A DNA stretch of 64,000 bases from Aphrophora alni (taxonomy: Eukaryota; Arthropoda; Insecta; Hemiptera; Aphrophoridae), in contig OY740774.1 of assembly GCA_963513935.1 (NCBI GenBank), positions 86,142,890-86,206,889 of the forward strand, in the 5' to 3' direction. The notes beneath the pieces were generated by a model that was not told where the DNA came from, searched no databases, and saw nothing but the letters and a program-made list of their open reading frames with translations. Below, piece by piece: positions 13,266 to 23,440 of the stretch. The position numbers and the translations under genes were made by a program. Position 1 is the stretch's first letter. Each line of letters opens with the position of its first letter.

Positions 13266-13659
13266 GTATGATTATTTAACATGTTTGTATAAAAATAAAT
13301 AAATGAAAAACTTTATATTTGAGTTAATTATACGCAAATAGTTTTATAATTGATAAACAAAACCAATGTGGACATTTGTCTCTTCAAGAAAAAAAGTAGT
13401 TTGGAATGTCTAACTATAATCTGTGCAGTTGTGAACAGTCTAAACAAATTTACCGATTTAAGATATGGATATTTTAGTCATCTGTCGAAAAGATTTTGTT
13501 AATATTGCTTAACACAAGTTTGTTGGTAGATATAAAGCCAGAATTTAAAATTATGGTTTTCTCAAAATCAGCTACAACGATTTCTATAAAATTGAGTTGT
13601 AATATAGCCTCTAATGAACCTCAAAAAACACATTGGTCCCAAAATGTCACTTTAAGTTA

Positions 13660-14540
13660 ACTATAAACGAAGTGAGTGGAGCGAGGAGGCCGCCAACTTA
13701 CTGGCAAAGGATACCATAGTACAGTACACGGACGGGTCCAAAACCGAAAAGAGAACCATAGTTGGAATATTTGGGCCAGTATGTTGGTACTCGGAAGCGA
13801 TAAACAAATTCCCCAGCATTTTTCTACTAATATACGCTATAAACAGGTGTGTGTAAAGGAAAGTTGACAGCCTATACAAGAAGAAACACATCGCAAATCT
13901 GTCAGTCAGCTAAGCTAAAACGTGAACTCTCCAATCATTATTTCAGCGATAGTTTGGGAATGCCTACAAAAACTTAATGAGATAGACCAGGAGTATTTAA
14001 AGCAGCTCTTTTCTGGATTCCAGGAAAAATGAGAATAGAGGGGAACAAAAATGCAGCCTATCTTGGAAAGAAGGGACATCTTACCCATTCGTAGGATCAG
14101 ATCTTTTCTGTGATCGTAGAGAAATTTACATGAAGAGAATCAAAAGAGTCCAAGAAGGTCATAACTCCGGAGGAAATCGAAAGAACTGAGGTAAGCCGAG
14201 AAGTTGCTCGGGAATTACGACCGTAAGAGATTAGCTGGCATTAATCTTTGTAAGAATAAGCTAAGACTACTAACGGGTTTCCTTACAGGACATGATACAC
14301 TCAAAGGACATCTCGGAAACCTAACGGATGTTATGACTTGTAGATATTGTAAGAAGGGTAAACAAAGCCTTATCCTCTGCTAATATATTGCTTGGTCGTT
14401 GCTATTAAAAGATTCCATTTTCATTTTGGGAAGATACCAATTTAGAAGTGGAAGATCTACCCTCTCTAAATTCCCCCTCGAATCATACAATATAAGGTAG
14501 CTGCGGGATTCAAAAGGTTGCAACTAAGTACCTCAGGAAT
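13660..14540 (+). pseudogene. Decayed RNase H domain and C-terminus of a non-LTR retrotransposon
   Basis: Several plus-strand frames together read like the RNase H end of a Jockey/I-type polyprotein. VQYTDGSKTE, with the first catalytic Asp, lies near 13720. IVWECLQKLNEID follows near 13950, then LFWIPGKMRIEGNKNAAYLG near 14010, matching the family pattern L-W-V-P-G-H-x-G-I-x-G-N-E-x-A-D. LLTGFLTGHDTLKGHL and CRYCKK, the post-RNase H Cys-containing tail, follow near 14270-14360. Multiple frameshifts and stops break the frame, and the His and Asp of the PGHxGIxGNExAD motif are replaced (PGK, AAY). No RT domain is left upstream. It faces the minus-strand remnant at 14830-15200. Confidence 0.8.
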
Positions 14541-14829
14541 GAAGGGGGGATCTATAAAGGTCGCAGTACAGTGGTACCTTAATAATAGGAGGTTAAACAA
14601 CTAAGAACGGTCAAAAATAAGAGTTGCGCAAGAAACCTATTTTTCATCTCAGGAATAGCCTAAGTGAACTAAACCAAATAATTAAAAGCCCAATTAAAAT
14701 AAAATTTAATTTTGTTTTTCGATTTTTTCCAAAAAAAAAACTAGAAGTAATCTTCTATACAAAAAAAGTAAATAAAATACATAATTTTGTTTTCTCGCAA
14801 ATAATAAATAGATAGAGATATATTTGAGG

Positions 14830-15200
14830 AAAGTCGCTTAGATACGTCACGTAATAACTGTTGAGGTCCTATAGGTTGAGATGCTTTGTTAATCAACGAG
14901 TTTGCACATTTATTCCCAATAATCCCATCTAGTCCAGGAACCTAGAAATGGGGAACATTCTCCTACACACTCTAATCGTAATGCAATTCTGATACACTCC
15001 CAAACTGACATAGATATCAATTTATTAGAGCCGAAGGCCTCGATAACTGCTTATTTGTCTGTGTAGATACATACATCCTTTCCTTGTATTCAAGATTCTC
15101 GGTTTCTCGAAGACACATCATTAGGACAGCATTTTCTCACTGAATCATAAGTCGGTACATTCCCCTTTGGTAGGACATTCCACCTCAGGTCTGCATCCAC
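14830..15200 (-). pseudogene. Decayed RNase H fragment of a non-LTR retrotransposon
   Basis: On the minus strand the sequence reads VCIYTDK-AVIEAFGSNKLI and SVWECIRIALRLE, then a degraded GSW-RWDYWE stretch. This is the expected order of the RNase H SDSQAA-x-x-AL, VWEC and WVPGH-x-G regions. The W-V-P-G-H motif is largely lost and stops are frequent. The fragment ends beside the CCTAA tract at 15214. It is a separate copy, because its order and strand differ from 13660-14540. Confidence 0.65.
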
Positions 15201-15213
15201 AGATTCCATTCCC

Positions 15214-15382
15214 CAACCTAACCTGAACAGAGCTAACTTAATTTGACTTAACCTAACCTAACCTTACCTTACCTGACCTAAACTAACCTAACCTAACCTT
15301 ACCTAACCTAACCTAACCGAAACTGCCCTAACCTAACATAATATAATCTATCTTAACCTAACCTAATCTAAGCTAACCACAC
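15214..15382. repeat. Degenerate interstitial telomere-like CCTAA repeats
   Basis: About 170 bp are dominated by CCTAA/ACCTA units (TTAGG on the other strand), with variants such as CCTTA, CTTAA, CCGAA and CATAATA. TTAGG is the ancestral arthropod telomere repeat. The heavy degeneration indicates an old interstitial tract, not an active chromosome end. Shorter CCTAA runs occur at 17950, 18181 and 24304. Confidence 0.85.
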
Positions 15383-16185
15383 CTGCTCATGCCATGACTC
15401 TACGACTATGACAATGTAATTTACAGCAATAATAATGCAATAGTTTATGGAGAGGGAAATTCACTATCTGCCCATGCGTTATCCACACATCAAGTTATAG
15501 TCCATGGTTTATACAAACTCATCACGAACATGTGATAAAATAATCTACAATCATTATAAATTATGTTTTATAGTAATTACTTTCGCATAAAATCAGAATT
15601 ATTCGTTGTGCTGTAACTCGTGTTGTAATTATTCCAATCGTGATTGAAGAAATATTGGTAATGTTGTTTTATATCGTGATTCTAATGATTGTTACGCAGT
15701 TACACCCAAATGCGTAAAGCAGTCGTTATGAAATGTAGTTATTTTTCGTATTTCCATCGAAAGATGCACGAGTAAAGTTTTTTATTGTATTATTTTTCCA
15801 TTTTATAATAGCAGTTACTTCAAGGGATGGAGTAATTGAAAAATGCTCCGATGAAGAATAAAGTGACTCCTTTGATGATTTAAATGTAATGGTGTGAACA
15901 ACACATAACGAGCAATCAACAAAACTACTTTAATGAGTAATCAAATTCGATTTGTTTGCTAAAACAATGCCACAGGACGTTTTCATTTCACACAAATCAC
16001 ATCAACATTTCTCACTACTATTTTGATGTATTAATTTATATCAATTGAGGGCAATCCTACCACCATTTAATGTTAACTATTGTAGATATCTCAAAAAACC
16101 ACTCATACCTTTTTGTATTTTTAAAATGGACTCTTCGTTTTAGTCGATTTACACTATTGATTGAAGGTACTTGGTAGAACTCCAT
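15383..16185. other. AT-rich stretch, no gene recognised
   Basis: I see no coding frame, RNA gene or repeat boundary that can be supported. Confidence 0.45.
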
Positions 16186-16188
16186 TTT

Positions 16189-16533
16189 AATGAAAAAAAC
16201 AAACACAATATTTAGTAAATTCTACAATTTAATTGAGTTTTGCCGACCATGGTTTCGCCAGCAACGGCATAGAAGGGCGCGGGAAACATATGGTCATAAG
16301 GAAGACAATGGTTTTAGCAAAGTTGAGTTTGACAAATTTATTTTGTCAAACCACATGCCCCCCCCATTAGCTAAGTACCTGTTCTTCTTTTTGTAATACA
16401 GTATATGGTAGTTTTCAATATCTTCCTTAATTTTTGTTAAGCTGCCTTGTAAATGCCGTTGCGGGCAAAACCATGGTCGGCAAGACTCAATTAAATTGTA
16501 GAATTTACTAAATATTGTGTTTGTTTTTTCATT
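16189..16533. mobile_element. Foldback MITE-like element, 82-bp terminal inverted repeats
   Basis: The left arm (16189-16270) begins AATGAAAAAAACAAACAC and ends CAACGGCAT. It is repeated inverted at 16453-16533 with only a handful of differences. The arms include the shared words AATATTTAGTAAATTCTACA and GCCGACCATGGTTT. The roughly 180-bp interior contains a small hairpin, TTTGACAAA-TTTAT-TTTGTCAAA. There is no transposase. The high similarity of the arms implies recent origin or gene-conversion-like maintenance. Two short open frames over the arms simply translate the same repeat twice. Confidence 0.75.
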
Positions 16534-16949
16534 CTTCTTTTTAGTTCTGCACACGGTATTTTTTATTAAATTTAAAAATAAATATATTTTTTAATTGTTC
16601 ATGTTTTTTTAAAAATAGTATTACAAATACTTTTATGTTACCTGTAGAACAAATATCTTGAAATTTCTCTATAAGGAACTAGTTTTCGATACCAATGAGT
16701 TGACAAACTCATCAAGATATCATGAACGGTTTTAGAAATATGTGATACCTAAACTTTTAAAGTTGATTTCAGAAAAATACTGATAAAACACAAGGTTTTA
16801 ATGTTTTATTTTTTAATGTTTAAATTTGATTTACGGATGAATTTAGATGCTTTTAAATGGTTTGTTTTAACCATAACACTTACAAGGCCAAAGTTTTACA
16901 GTTTTTTTAGTTATACATCTACAAAATAAAACTTACAAAATAGTTGTAT

Positions 16950-17165
16950 TCTGTGCGGCTGGATACTATCCAACCTCGCCAACCTTCACTCAATCCAACC
17001 ACCGTTTATTTATGGTGGGCCCACCCTCCACTTTACCACAGGTTGGAAAAGAACGAAACTTCAAAGAATCAACCTTGCTTAATGGGTGGGATTCGAAACA
17101 ACGTTCTCAAATGTCACTTTTGGTCAGAAAGTGTAGCCCTTAACCACCGAACTACCAGAGAATGT
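16950..17165 (-). mobile_element. tRNA-derived SINE-like remnant
   Basis: On the minus strand, 17160 down to about 17085 resembles a tRNA. GTAGTTCGGTGGTTAAGGGC corresponds to the D arm and A box. CACTTT-CTGACCA-AAAGTG forms a perfect 6-bp anticodon stem with a 7-base loop that could be read as anticodon GAC. GTTTCGAATCCCAC corresponds to the T arm and B box. The T stem is mismatched and about 12 extra bases sit between the anticodon and T arms, so it is not a working tRNA. A tRNA-unrelated body appears to continue to about 16950. Recognition rests on the A and B box consensus. Confidence 0.55.
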
Positions 17166-17589
17166 AGGAAAAGTTAAGTTTTGAACAATATTACATTATG
17201 ATGATTCTTATTATAATAAAATCAAATAAAGCAATCGTTATAAAAAGTGTAGCAAATATCAGTGAGTGATTAGGGTGTGCAAGTTGCCTACAATTTAGAC
17301 TTCATTCTTACTGTTTGAATTTTAATATAGTACGTTTCATTTTTATTACACATCGTTTTAAACAAAAAATTCCTTTAATAATAATTGGTTAAAACTTAAA
17401 AATTGTAAAAAAAAATATTTGTGTAACTCTTTAAATCCCATTAACACAAAAATTCGGCTTCATCCTGTTACAAAAAATATCAATTACATTATTTATGAAA
17501 ACCTTGCACTATTTTATCCCATGAAATTTTCACTTAGCCAAGCGGGTAAATTCTATGTACAGAAACCAAGCGGGTAATTGAGGAAAGGG

Positions 17590-17750
17590 CTGAGAATGAA
17601 ACCAAGTCGGCGATGAGTAGAAGATATTGAAGAAGACTTGAGAAAGATGAGAGTAAGAAGGTGACCGTTAGTTGCTGTGGACTCCGATATATGAAAAGAA
17701 ATCTCAAAGAAAGACAAGCTCGTAGCGCCGGGGAGTGAACGAGTAGTTAA
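17590..17750 (+). pseudogene. C-terminal fragment of a non-LTR endonuclease-reverse transcriptase
   Basis: The plus-strand frame reads KPSRR*VEDIEEDLRKMRVRR*, then LVAVDSDI*KEISKK. This matches the conserved C-terminal tail of RTE/CR1-like polyproteins, of the type RP-x-x-RW-x-ED-x-x-x-DL-x-x-M-x-V-x-x-W-x-x-x-A-x-DR-x-x-W. All three in-frame stops fall where the family has Trp or Arg-Trp, consistent with TGG to TAG/TGA decay. The RT and endonuclease domains are absent. Confidence 0.75.
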
Positions 17751-17996
17751 CAAATAACTTAAATTAACAGTTAAAGTTAACCTCTTTTAAAATATTCCTT
17801 CAGATCGTGTTACCTAACCAAAAAATAAATTAATGATTTTACATTTTAATGTTTTCTTTAACACGCATTAAAACCATTTTTAGTTTCATACGTTTACAGA
17901 AATATTAAATGAACATGACATTTACATTGTTTTGTTCTTTGATAATTTCTAACCTAACCTTTATATAAATATTGAGCTTGACTTGTGAGATAAAAT

Positions 17997-18184
17997 TAGA
18001 TAAAAAAAAGTCCGCTACACACAAGATCTCACAAAAACTACGTTTATTTAATCAAACGCGAGTTATACTTTTGTTATTGTAGCTCATGTATCACTGAGGA
18101 TGGCGACTTTGTCTTTGAAACGCGTGTGATTAAATAAACGTAATTTTTGTAAGATCTTGTGTTCGAGTTTTTTTTTTATCTAAC
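17997..18184. mobile_element. Foldback element with ribozyme-like motif in its loop
   Basis: Arms 17997-18060 and 18121-18184 are inverted copies (shared ACACAAGATCT and ACGTTTATTTAATCA) with about seven mismatches. The 60-bp loop holds CTGAGGATGG...GAAA. The 11-mer AGATAAAATTA flanks the element on both sides (17988-17998 and 18196-18206) and could be a target-site duplication. The combination recalls inverted-terminal structures of Penelope-like or other target-primed retroelements, but no protein is present and this class is an inference. Confidence 0.6.
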
Positions 18185-18249
18185 CTAACTTAACCAGATA
18201 AAATTAAAATGGAATTTGTCTATATTCACAATAAAATATAATAAAATTT

Positions 18250-18480
18250 AAACAGTAGTCAGATCGAATTGGGTCACCAGCCACTGAGGTCTACCAATGG
18301 AAAGGGTAAATATTCGTTTTGTAGGATATGACAGTCGGAATCAAGTCTTATGTTCAGTATAATATCCACCACCTTGATCTCAATGAGTGGTAAAACATAA
18401 TTACAATGTAAGGAGCAAGCCACACTTAGCATTTCACTCTATTATTTCTCGCAGAATGTGGTGTTTTAATCAAGTGTACA
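18250..18480 (+). repeat. Dispersed repeat 'GTAGTC-GTGTACAGT' family, copy 2
   Basis: This is the fullest copy. It starts AACAGTAGTCAGAT, continues GGGTCACCAGCCACTGAGGT, has an internal AAGGAGCAAGCCACACTTAG segment and ends ATCAAGTGTACAGTAGCAAC. The internal segment is also found in the inverted copy at 26750-27010. Confidence 0.65.
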
Positions 18481-19465
18481 GTAGCAACATTAGATCTACA
18501 TTAACGATTTATTGAATATATTTAAATATATAAGGAGAGTTCTACTGTTCTATACACGATTAAATTTAATTTTTGGAATAAAAAATAATTTATATAAAGT
18601 GTTTTGTAGGTTATAACATGGTGTCATGACCTGAATTTTTAAAACTGTATTTTTAAATAAATAGTTAGTCAAAATGGTAATACAATTTTTTTCTTGTTTA
18701 GGTAGTCTCATTGATCAAATTTTGAATTGTTGACGTTTCATAACCTAGAATTTAAATATTTTTCTTTCGCCGTAGAATATAATATTTTTTTAAATGCCGA
18801 AAAGTATTTTTAATCTACGAAAACTATTCTATTATCTTCGTTATTTGAACGTTCATGGAACAAACCTTGAAGTGGTTCTCCTTGTGGAAATGTTTGAAAG
18901 AGGGAACAGAACTAAGCATTGTGGACGTCGGGGTCGTGGGATCAAGGATTCTCTGCTACGTAGTGATTGTGGGCTCACTTCCTCATGGGTAGACCAACAT
19001 ACATGTCGTAATGATGTCGCGCATTAAATTCTCGTTACGTTTTAGTTATTGGAAATTTTCCGCAATGTCAGAATCATTGCTTTAATGGCAGCCTTAAACG
19101 TTTTCCTTATTTATAAAATACATTTATAACTTTAATTTAAACGGCGTTTTCTTGATTTGTTTTATAGGGTGTTCCATAATACAGGTTTGCATACAGTGTG
19201 ATCGTAAAGTATTATATCGCCTCAATTTATGTTAGTAATTTAAATAATAAAAAACAAACTCTGGGATTTTGATTTTGGCGGTATAGTCAACATTTTGTTA
19301 TAACGTTTTTGACTTCATAAATAAGGACACAATTCTAATATTGTAGAGGGGTTTCATTTGATATTTTAAAGCTGTTACGTGTTGAGAACAATGACGGAAA
19401 GTAAAACTTAATTCCTTTCAATCAATCTATAATGGCGGCAGGTTATAGTTTGAAACTGCTCTGTA
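18481..19465. other. AT-rich stretch, no gene recognised
   Basis: No gene is supported. TATAGGGTGTTCC near 19166 resembles the end of the MITE family described at 19472-20063, so a truncated copy may begin there. Confidence 0.4.
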
Positions 19466-19471
19466 ACCGTA

Positions 19472-20063
19472 TACAGGGTCTCCAAAAAGTGGACTATAGT
19501 AAAAAAAGTATAAAAGTAGCTATTCATTTTCGGATTACATTATATACATTAAAACGAACCAAATGGCAAATTGGAATTGTTACAGTATCCATATATCCGC
19601 CATTTTGTTATTTTACAAAACATTATTATTATTCCAGAAAAAAATAAGATATTGAGTTCAGATTTTAGATAAGCATTGTATTTGTTATGTTTTACAAGTG
19701 TACTAAACACGAACGTTTTATTTCTATATTTTTAAAATGGCGGTCGTTTAAAAGTTGAAACGTTGAATATTTCCAAAACTTTTTTTTTAAATTTAAAGGA
19801 TGCCGTTTTAATAACTATTAAAATAAAGTTTTCGTGGTTGGTAAACTTGTAAAACGTAACACACAAAATGCTTATCTTAAATTTGAACTCAATATCTTAT
19901 CTATTTCCGGAGTTATAATATTTGATTGTAAAAAAACAAAATGTTGGATTGAATCATAATAATGAAGTAGACTTCGACTATGAGTTATTTGACTTTTTTG
20001 ATCGTTTTAATGCATATAATCCGAAAATGAATAGGCAGTCCACCTTTTTCGGGACACTCTGTA
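19472..20063. mobile_element. Palindromic MITE, copy A (592 bp)
   Basis: The ends are TACAGGGTCTCC and the inverted GGGACACTCTGTA. The outer arms share TATTCATTTTCGGATTA and CATTAAAACGA. Inner segments AAGATATTGAGTTCA and AGATAAGCATT are also inverted copies, so the whole element can fold on itself. The centre carries AAAATGGCGGTCGTTTAAAA. Copies of nearly identical size lie at 21025-21603 and 61013-61597. There is no coding capacity. Confidence 0.75.
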
Positions 20064-21024
20064 AAATTACTAAAGTTATATGTTGTGTGAAAAGAATTTA
20101 AATGTATGAAATTAAAGTTTGGGTAAAGTTATTAGTTGTTTAAGTTTGCTTTAATTAAAAGAATTTAGTAACATGAAATTTAAAATGTTGGCTGTATCTA
20201 CAAGAGTTTTTTTGTTATTTAAATTAAAATTAATGGCTGAGATATTTCAAAATTTTGTACATTTTCATATAAATGATTCTAAGAAAGCTAACAAAATTGG
20301 TTAGATGGAATAAAAGTAGAACATAAGATTTCACCAAAATTACGTTTACCCAAAAAAAAACTGTTTAGTGTTTTACAAAAATGCTGGTTTGAAAATTTCT
20401 ATATCAAATCGTGAAAATTAATAAAACGCTATTTTATAAGAATGAATATATTTAAAACAGTGGAAAAGATGTTGGTGAAACGTGAACGTTTATCTTTCAA
20501 ACCAATTCCTAAACCGGATGTAGAATTCATGTAGGTAGAATATACAAATGAGCTATGTAAAAACTCATATCCGTGGTCATCTGGCTTGTAAAATATATTG
20601 GTTCAGTTCTGTCTTGAACTAATTCTAAAATTAGCATATATTGTTCTGCTTCCATCCCATTTAAACTGTGGAATTGAAGTGTCGGCTAACTCCACTTATC
20701 GGAAGACCTAAAATGTCTTTAGTTTCCAAAATTAATTATGTCGAGATGTAAGAGGTGTAAATATATTTGGACCTTTCCCTGTATGTATTTGTTCTATAAG
20801 TATTTACAAATAAAATTTCACAATTCCAGTGCTTCATGAATAGTTGGAGATATAATGCACGTATTAATAAAAGGTCCAAAATCACAGCACAATCTTTCTC
20901 ATTCACTCCTCCCTAAAAACTAATTGAAAATCAACCGAAAAAGTGTCACCAAACGGGTTAGTTCAGTAGTTGTAAAAAAAAACGTGAATATCAACTATGG
21001 AATCATTATTTGAAATTATTTTTA
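20064..21024. other. AT-rich stretch, no gene recognised
   Basis: I see nothing that can be supported as a gene, RNA or complete repeat. Confidence 0.45.
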
Positions 21025-21603
21025 TATAGAGTATTCAGAAAATATCGTCGAAAATTTTAAGTGGTGGTTATATGAGCCAAATTTAGAAAAAACTTCCTAT
21101 GAAAATGTAGCCGGAAACACTAATTTTTACAACTGTCGACCATTTATTGTTTAAAAAAATATAGCCTTTGAAATTATTACGATTTCGTGTCGGCATTTGG
21201 TGTACACATTTTTATGCTAAAGTTTTATCAGTATATCAAGAATCAAAACTGTATCGGTAAATTGTCGAAATGGTGACTGTTTAAAATTTTCAATTTTGGA
21301 TATCTCTAAAACCATTAACTGTACAAAAAATGTAAACAGCCTCCATTTTGAAAATTTATGAGATCAAGTTTTGATTCTTGGTATATTGGTAAACTTTTGC
21401 ATAAAAAAATGTGTATACAATATTTCGAATTGAAATCTTTATAATTTCAAAAGCTATAATTATTCAAAAAACCACAAAACAGCCAGATGGAAACAGACAG
21501 ATGGAAAACTAAGGGTTTCCAGACATATATATATTTTTCTTTATTATACCCATAAAACCACCACTTAAAATTTGGCAAGCCATTTTATGAACACTCTGTA
21601 TAC
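21025..21603. mobile_element. Palindromic MITE, copy B (579 bp)
   Basis: The left end TATAGAGTATTCAGAAAAT and the right end ATGAACACTCTGTATA are imperfect inverted repeats, followed inward by AAATTTTAAGTGGTGGTT and its reverse complement. Further in, TCAAGAATCAAAACT pairs with AGTTTTGATTCTTG and TTTTATGCTAAA pairs with TTTGCATAAAA. The centre has AAATGGTGACTGTTTAAAA, a variant of the ATGGCGG core seen in copies A and C. Confidence 0.75.
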
Positions 21604-22980
21604 ATTCAAATAAAGCCTAAATACAGCCTAAGTTTACATTTCACTAAAATTTTAACAAAAGCGATAACGAACATTTTTTGAAGAGATGGCAACTAGTAAG
21701 TTTTGTTTGAATTTTTATAGGCTACGCTTTTAAAAAATTAATCAAAATCGTAAAAACCAATTTCGCGAAATTCGTTTTTTTTTTATATGGCAGCTACCTC
21801 AAATTTTAAGAAAAACACCAAGATATAGTCAAAATAATCACACATCTTATTTTATAAAAATCATGTTTAGGTAGTTGATTACTAAGCAGACTGAGGAAAT
21901 CAGTCGAAAAACTACTATTTAGATCCAGGGGACCTAAAAAAGGATATAACAGAAACAAATTTCGAGATAAGTTTTTAATCCTTCCTATAACTTTCTGTAT
22001 ACTACCTATATGTTGAGAGAGTTTAAAAAACCGATTGTACCATTAAATTAGTGGAAAGCAGTGTTTAATCATATGTCAAATGACCATGTAACATTTTTTA
22101 ATATCCAGTTTCAAGATGGCGAATAAGTATTTATATATTATAAAATGTAGTAAAAAGTATCAGGTAAAAAATGCCTTTGGTCTCAAATGGAAAATTATAT
22201 AATAGACTACCGTCTGGAAGGGAATATTCAATATTTCTTAGTGTGTGTGTGTGTGTACCTCTATTTGAAGCGATTTGCACATTATATGATACTATATTGT
22301 TTATTAATATCGCTAATTAGTAAAATATGATCCCATGATATATGAAACAAGGAATCGAATATCAAGGTAAGTATCAATGACAGTATTAATTAGTAAGTTG
22401 CTATACAACATGGCTTCAATAGAGTTGTCAAACAAGTAGCATATCATTTATGACAGATTTTACCTCTATATATGTCAAACTGAGAATAATTAACCGGTTA
22501 ATTATGTTACTGTATATAACTGTCAGAACTGACGGTGAGGTTTTGTTGCATTTCCTTTAGGAAATAAATTAACATACATTTATTTGAGTAGTTATTATAC
22601 ATACCTGTCTGACTGTAGGAACACTTCAGTAGAATATAAATAGACTCTGAAATATTAGTGAATCGAGTCTTGTTTAACTTGATCAATTAACATTGTCTAC
22701 GTTTCTTATGTAGTTACAATTATACTCGTGTAGCAAATGTGAAATTTGGGAATATGGATATTTGCAAACTAGGTTAACGATCTGTGTAACATGTTTAAAA
22801 GAAAATTCATTTTCAGTTTTTTAATGGCGTCTTCTCAAAAAGTTACCAAAAAGATATTAAGTTTTTTATAAATACATACCAAATAAATTATCGATTTTTA
22901 CAATAGTTAAATTTTTGTGATTACCTTTGAAACTTGGTCTACATTTCGTGTAATTTGTATCAATAAATTAAAAGTGTAAA
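21604..22980. other. AT-rich stretch, no gene recognised
   Basis: I see no supported gene. A short (GT)8 run lies at about 22241-22256. Confidence 0.45.
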
Positions 22981-22984
22981 TATA

Positions 22985-23440
22985 AACAGTAGTCGGATTG
23001 TTTACTCTTCCAAAGAGTCACCAGCCAACAAGGCTCACAAATTTACTTTTCAAAAAAGGCCGTCTGAATTTTATATATCGATAAGTAAAGTATTTACTAT
23101 CCCTGTCCCTTGGAGGCTTACTTCAGTGGCAATCCCTAGTTACTCTAGCTGACTTTACACTTTTTCATGTATTATTGTGTTAGATCCCTCTCTTTAATCT
23201 TTCCTATGAAGTATCTCTTGTTCTCTTCAACTCTGACACTATCAGAGCCTTCGATATCTTGTGGTCTTTATTTTATACTTTTTTCCTCTTCTTTTTAATA
23301 TAGGAAGATAATGAGCGAGAGGTGTTTCACCTTTATTTACAAATGCAATAAATTACTACCACTGTGAATGAAAGCAATGCTCACTTTTAAATGTATTTGT
23401 TTTCAGTGAGTGGTATTTTGTTCTAGTTTACAGTCGGCGA
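22985..23440 (+). repeat. Dispersed repeat 'GTAGTC-GTGTACAGT' family, copy 3, interrupted
   Basis: The 5' part (AACAGTAGTCGGATTGTTTA, then AGTCACCAGCCAACAAGGCT) ends near 23085. The 3' part (GAGTGGTATTTTGTTCTAG, then TTTACAGTCGGC) lies at 23400-23440. The spacing is about 250 bp longer than in other copies, and the extra sequence is a LINE 3' fragment (23090-23345). This is a nested insertion into a pre-existing copy. Confidence 0.6.
23090..23345 (+). repeat. LINE 3'-terminal fragment, nested in another repeat
   Basis: Sense orientation is plus: GGCAATCCCTAGTTACTCTA, TTTTTCATGTATTATTGTGT, TTAGATCCCTCTCTTTAATC, TCTCTTGTTCTCTTCAACTC, and a T-rich end with GAGCGAGAGGTGTTTCACCT. It aligns with the other 3' fragments of the family. 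It has no coding part and appears strongly 5'-truncated. Confidence 0.6.

Noticed and set aside
13661..13891. 76-codon minus-strand frame
   Set aside because: It is antisense to the RNase H relic, whose YTDGS motif is on the plus strand.
15214..15382. A true telomere
   Set aside because: The repeats are short, degenerate and flanked on both sides by ordinary sequence.
16950..17165. A functional tRNA gene on the minus strand
   Set aside because: The T stem is mismatched and extra bases separate the anticodon and T arms.
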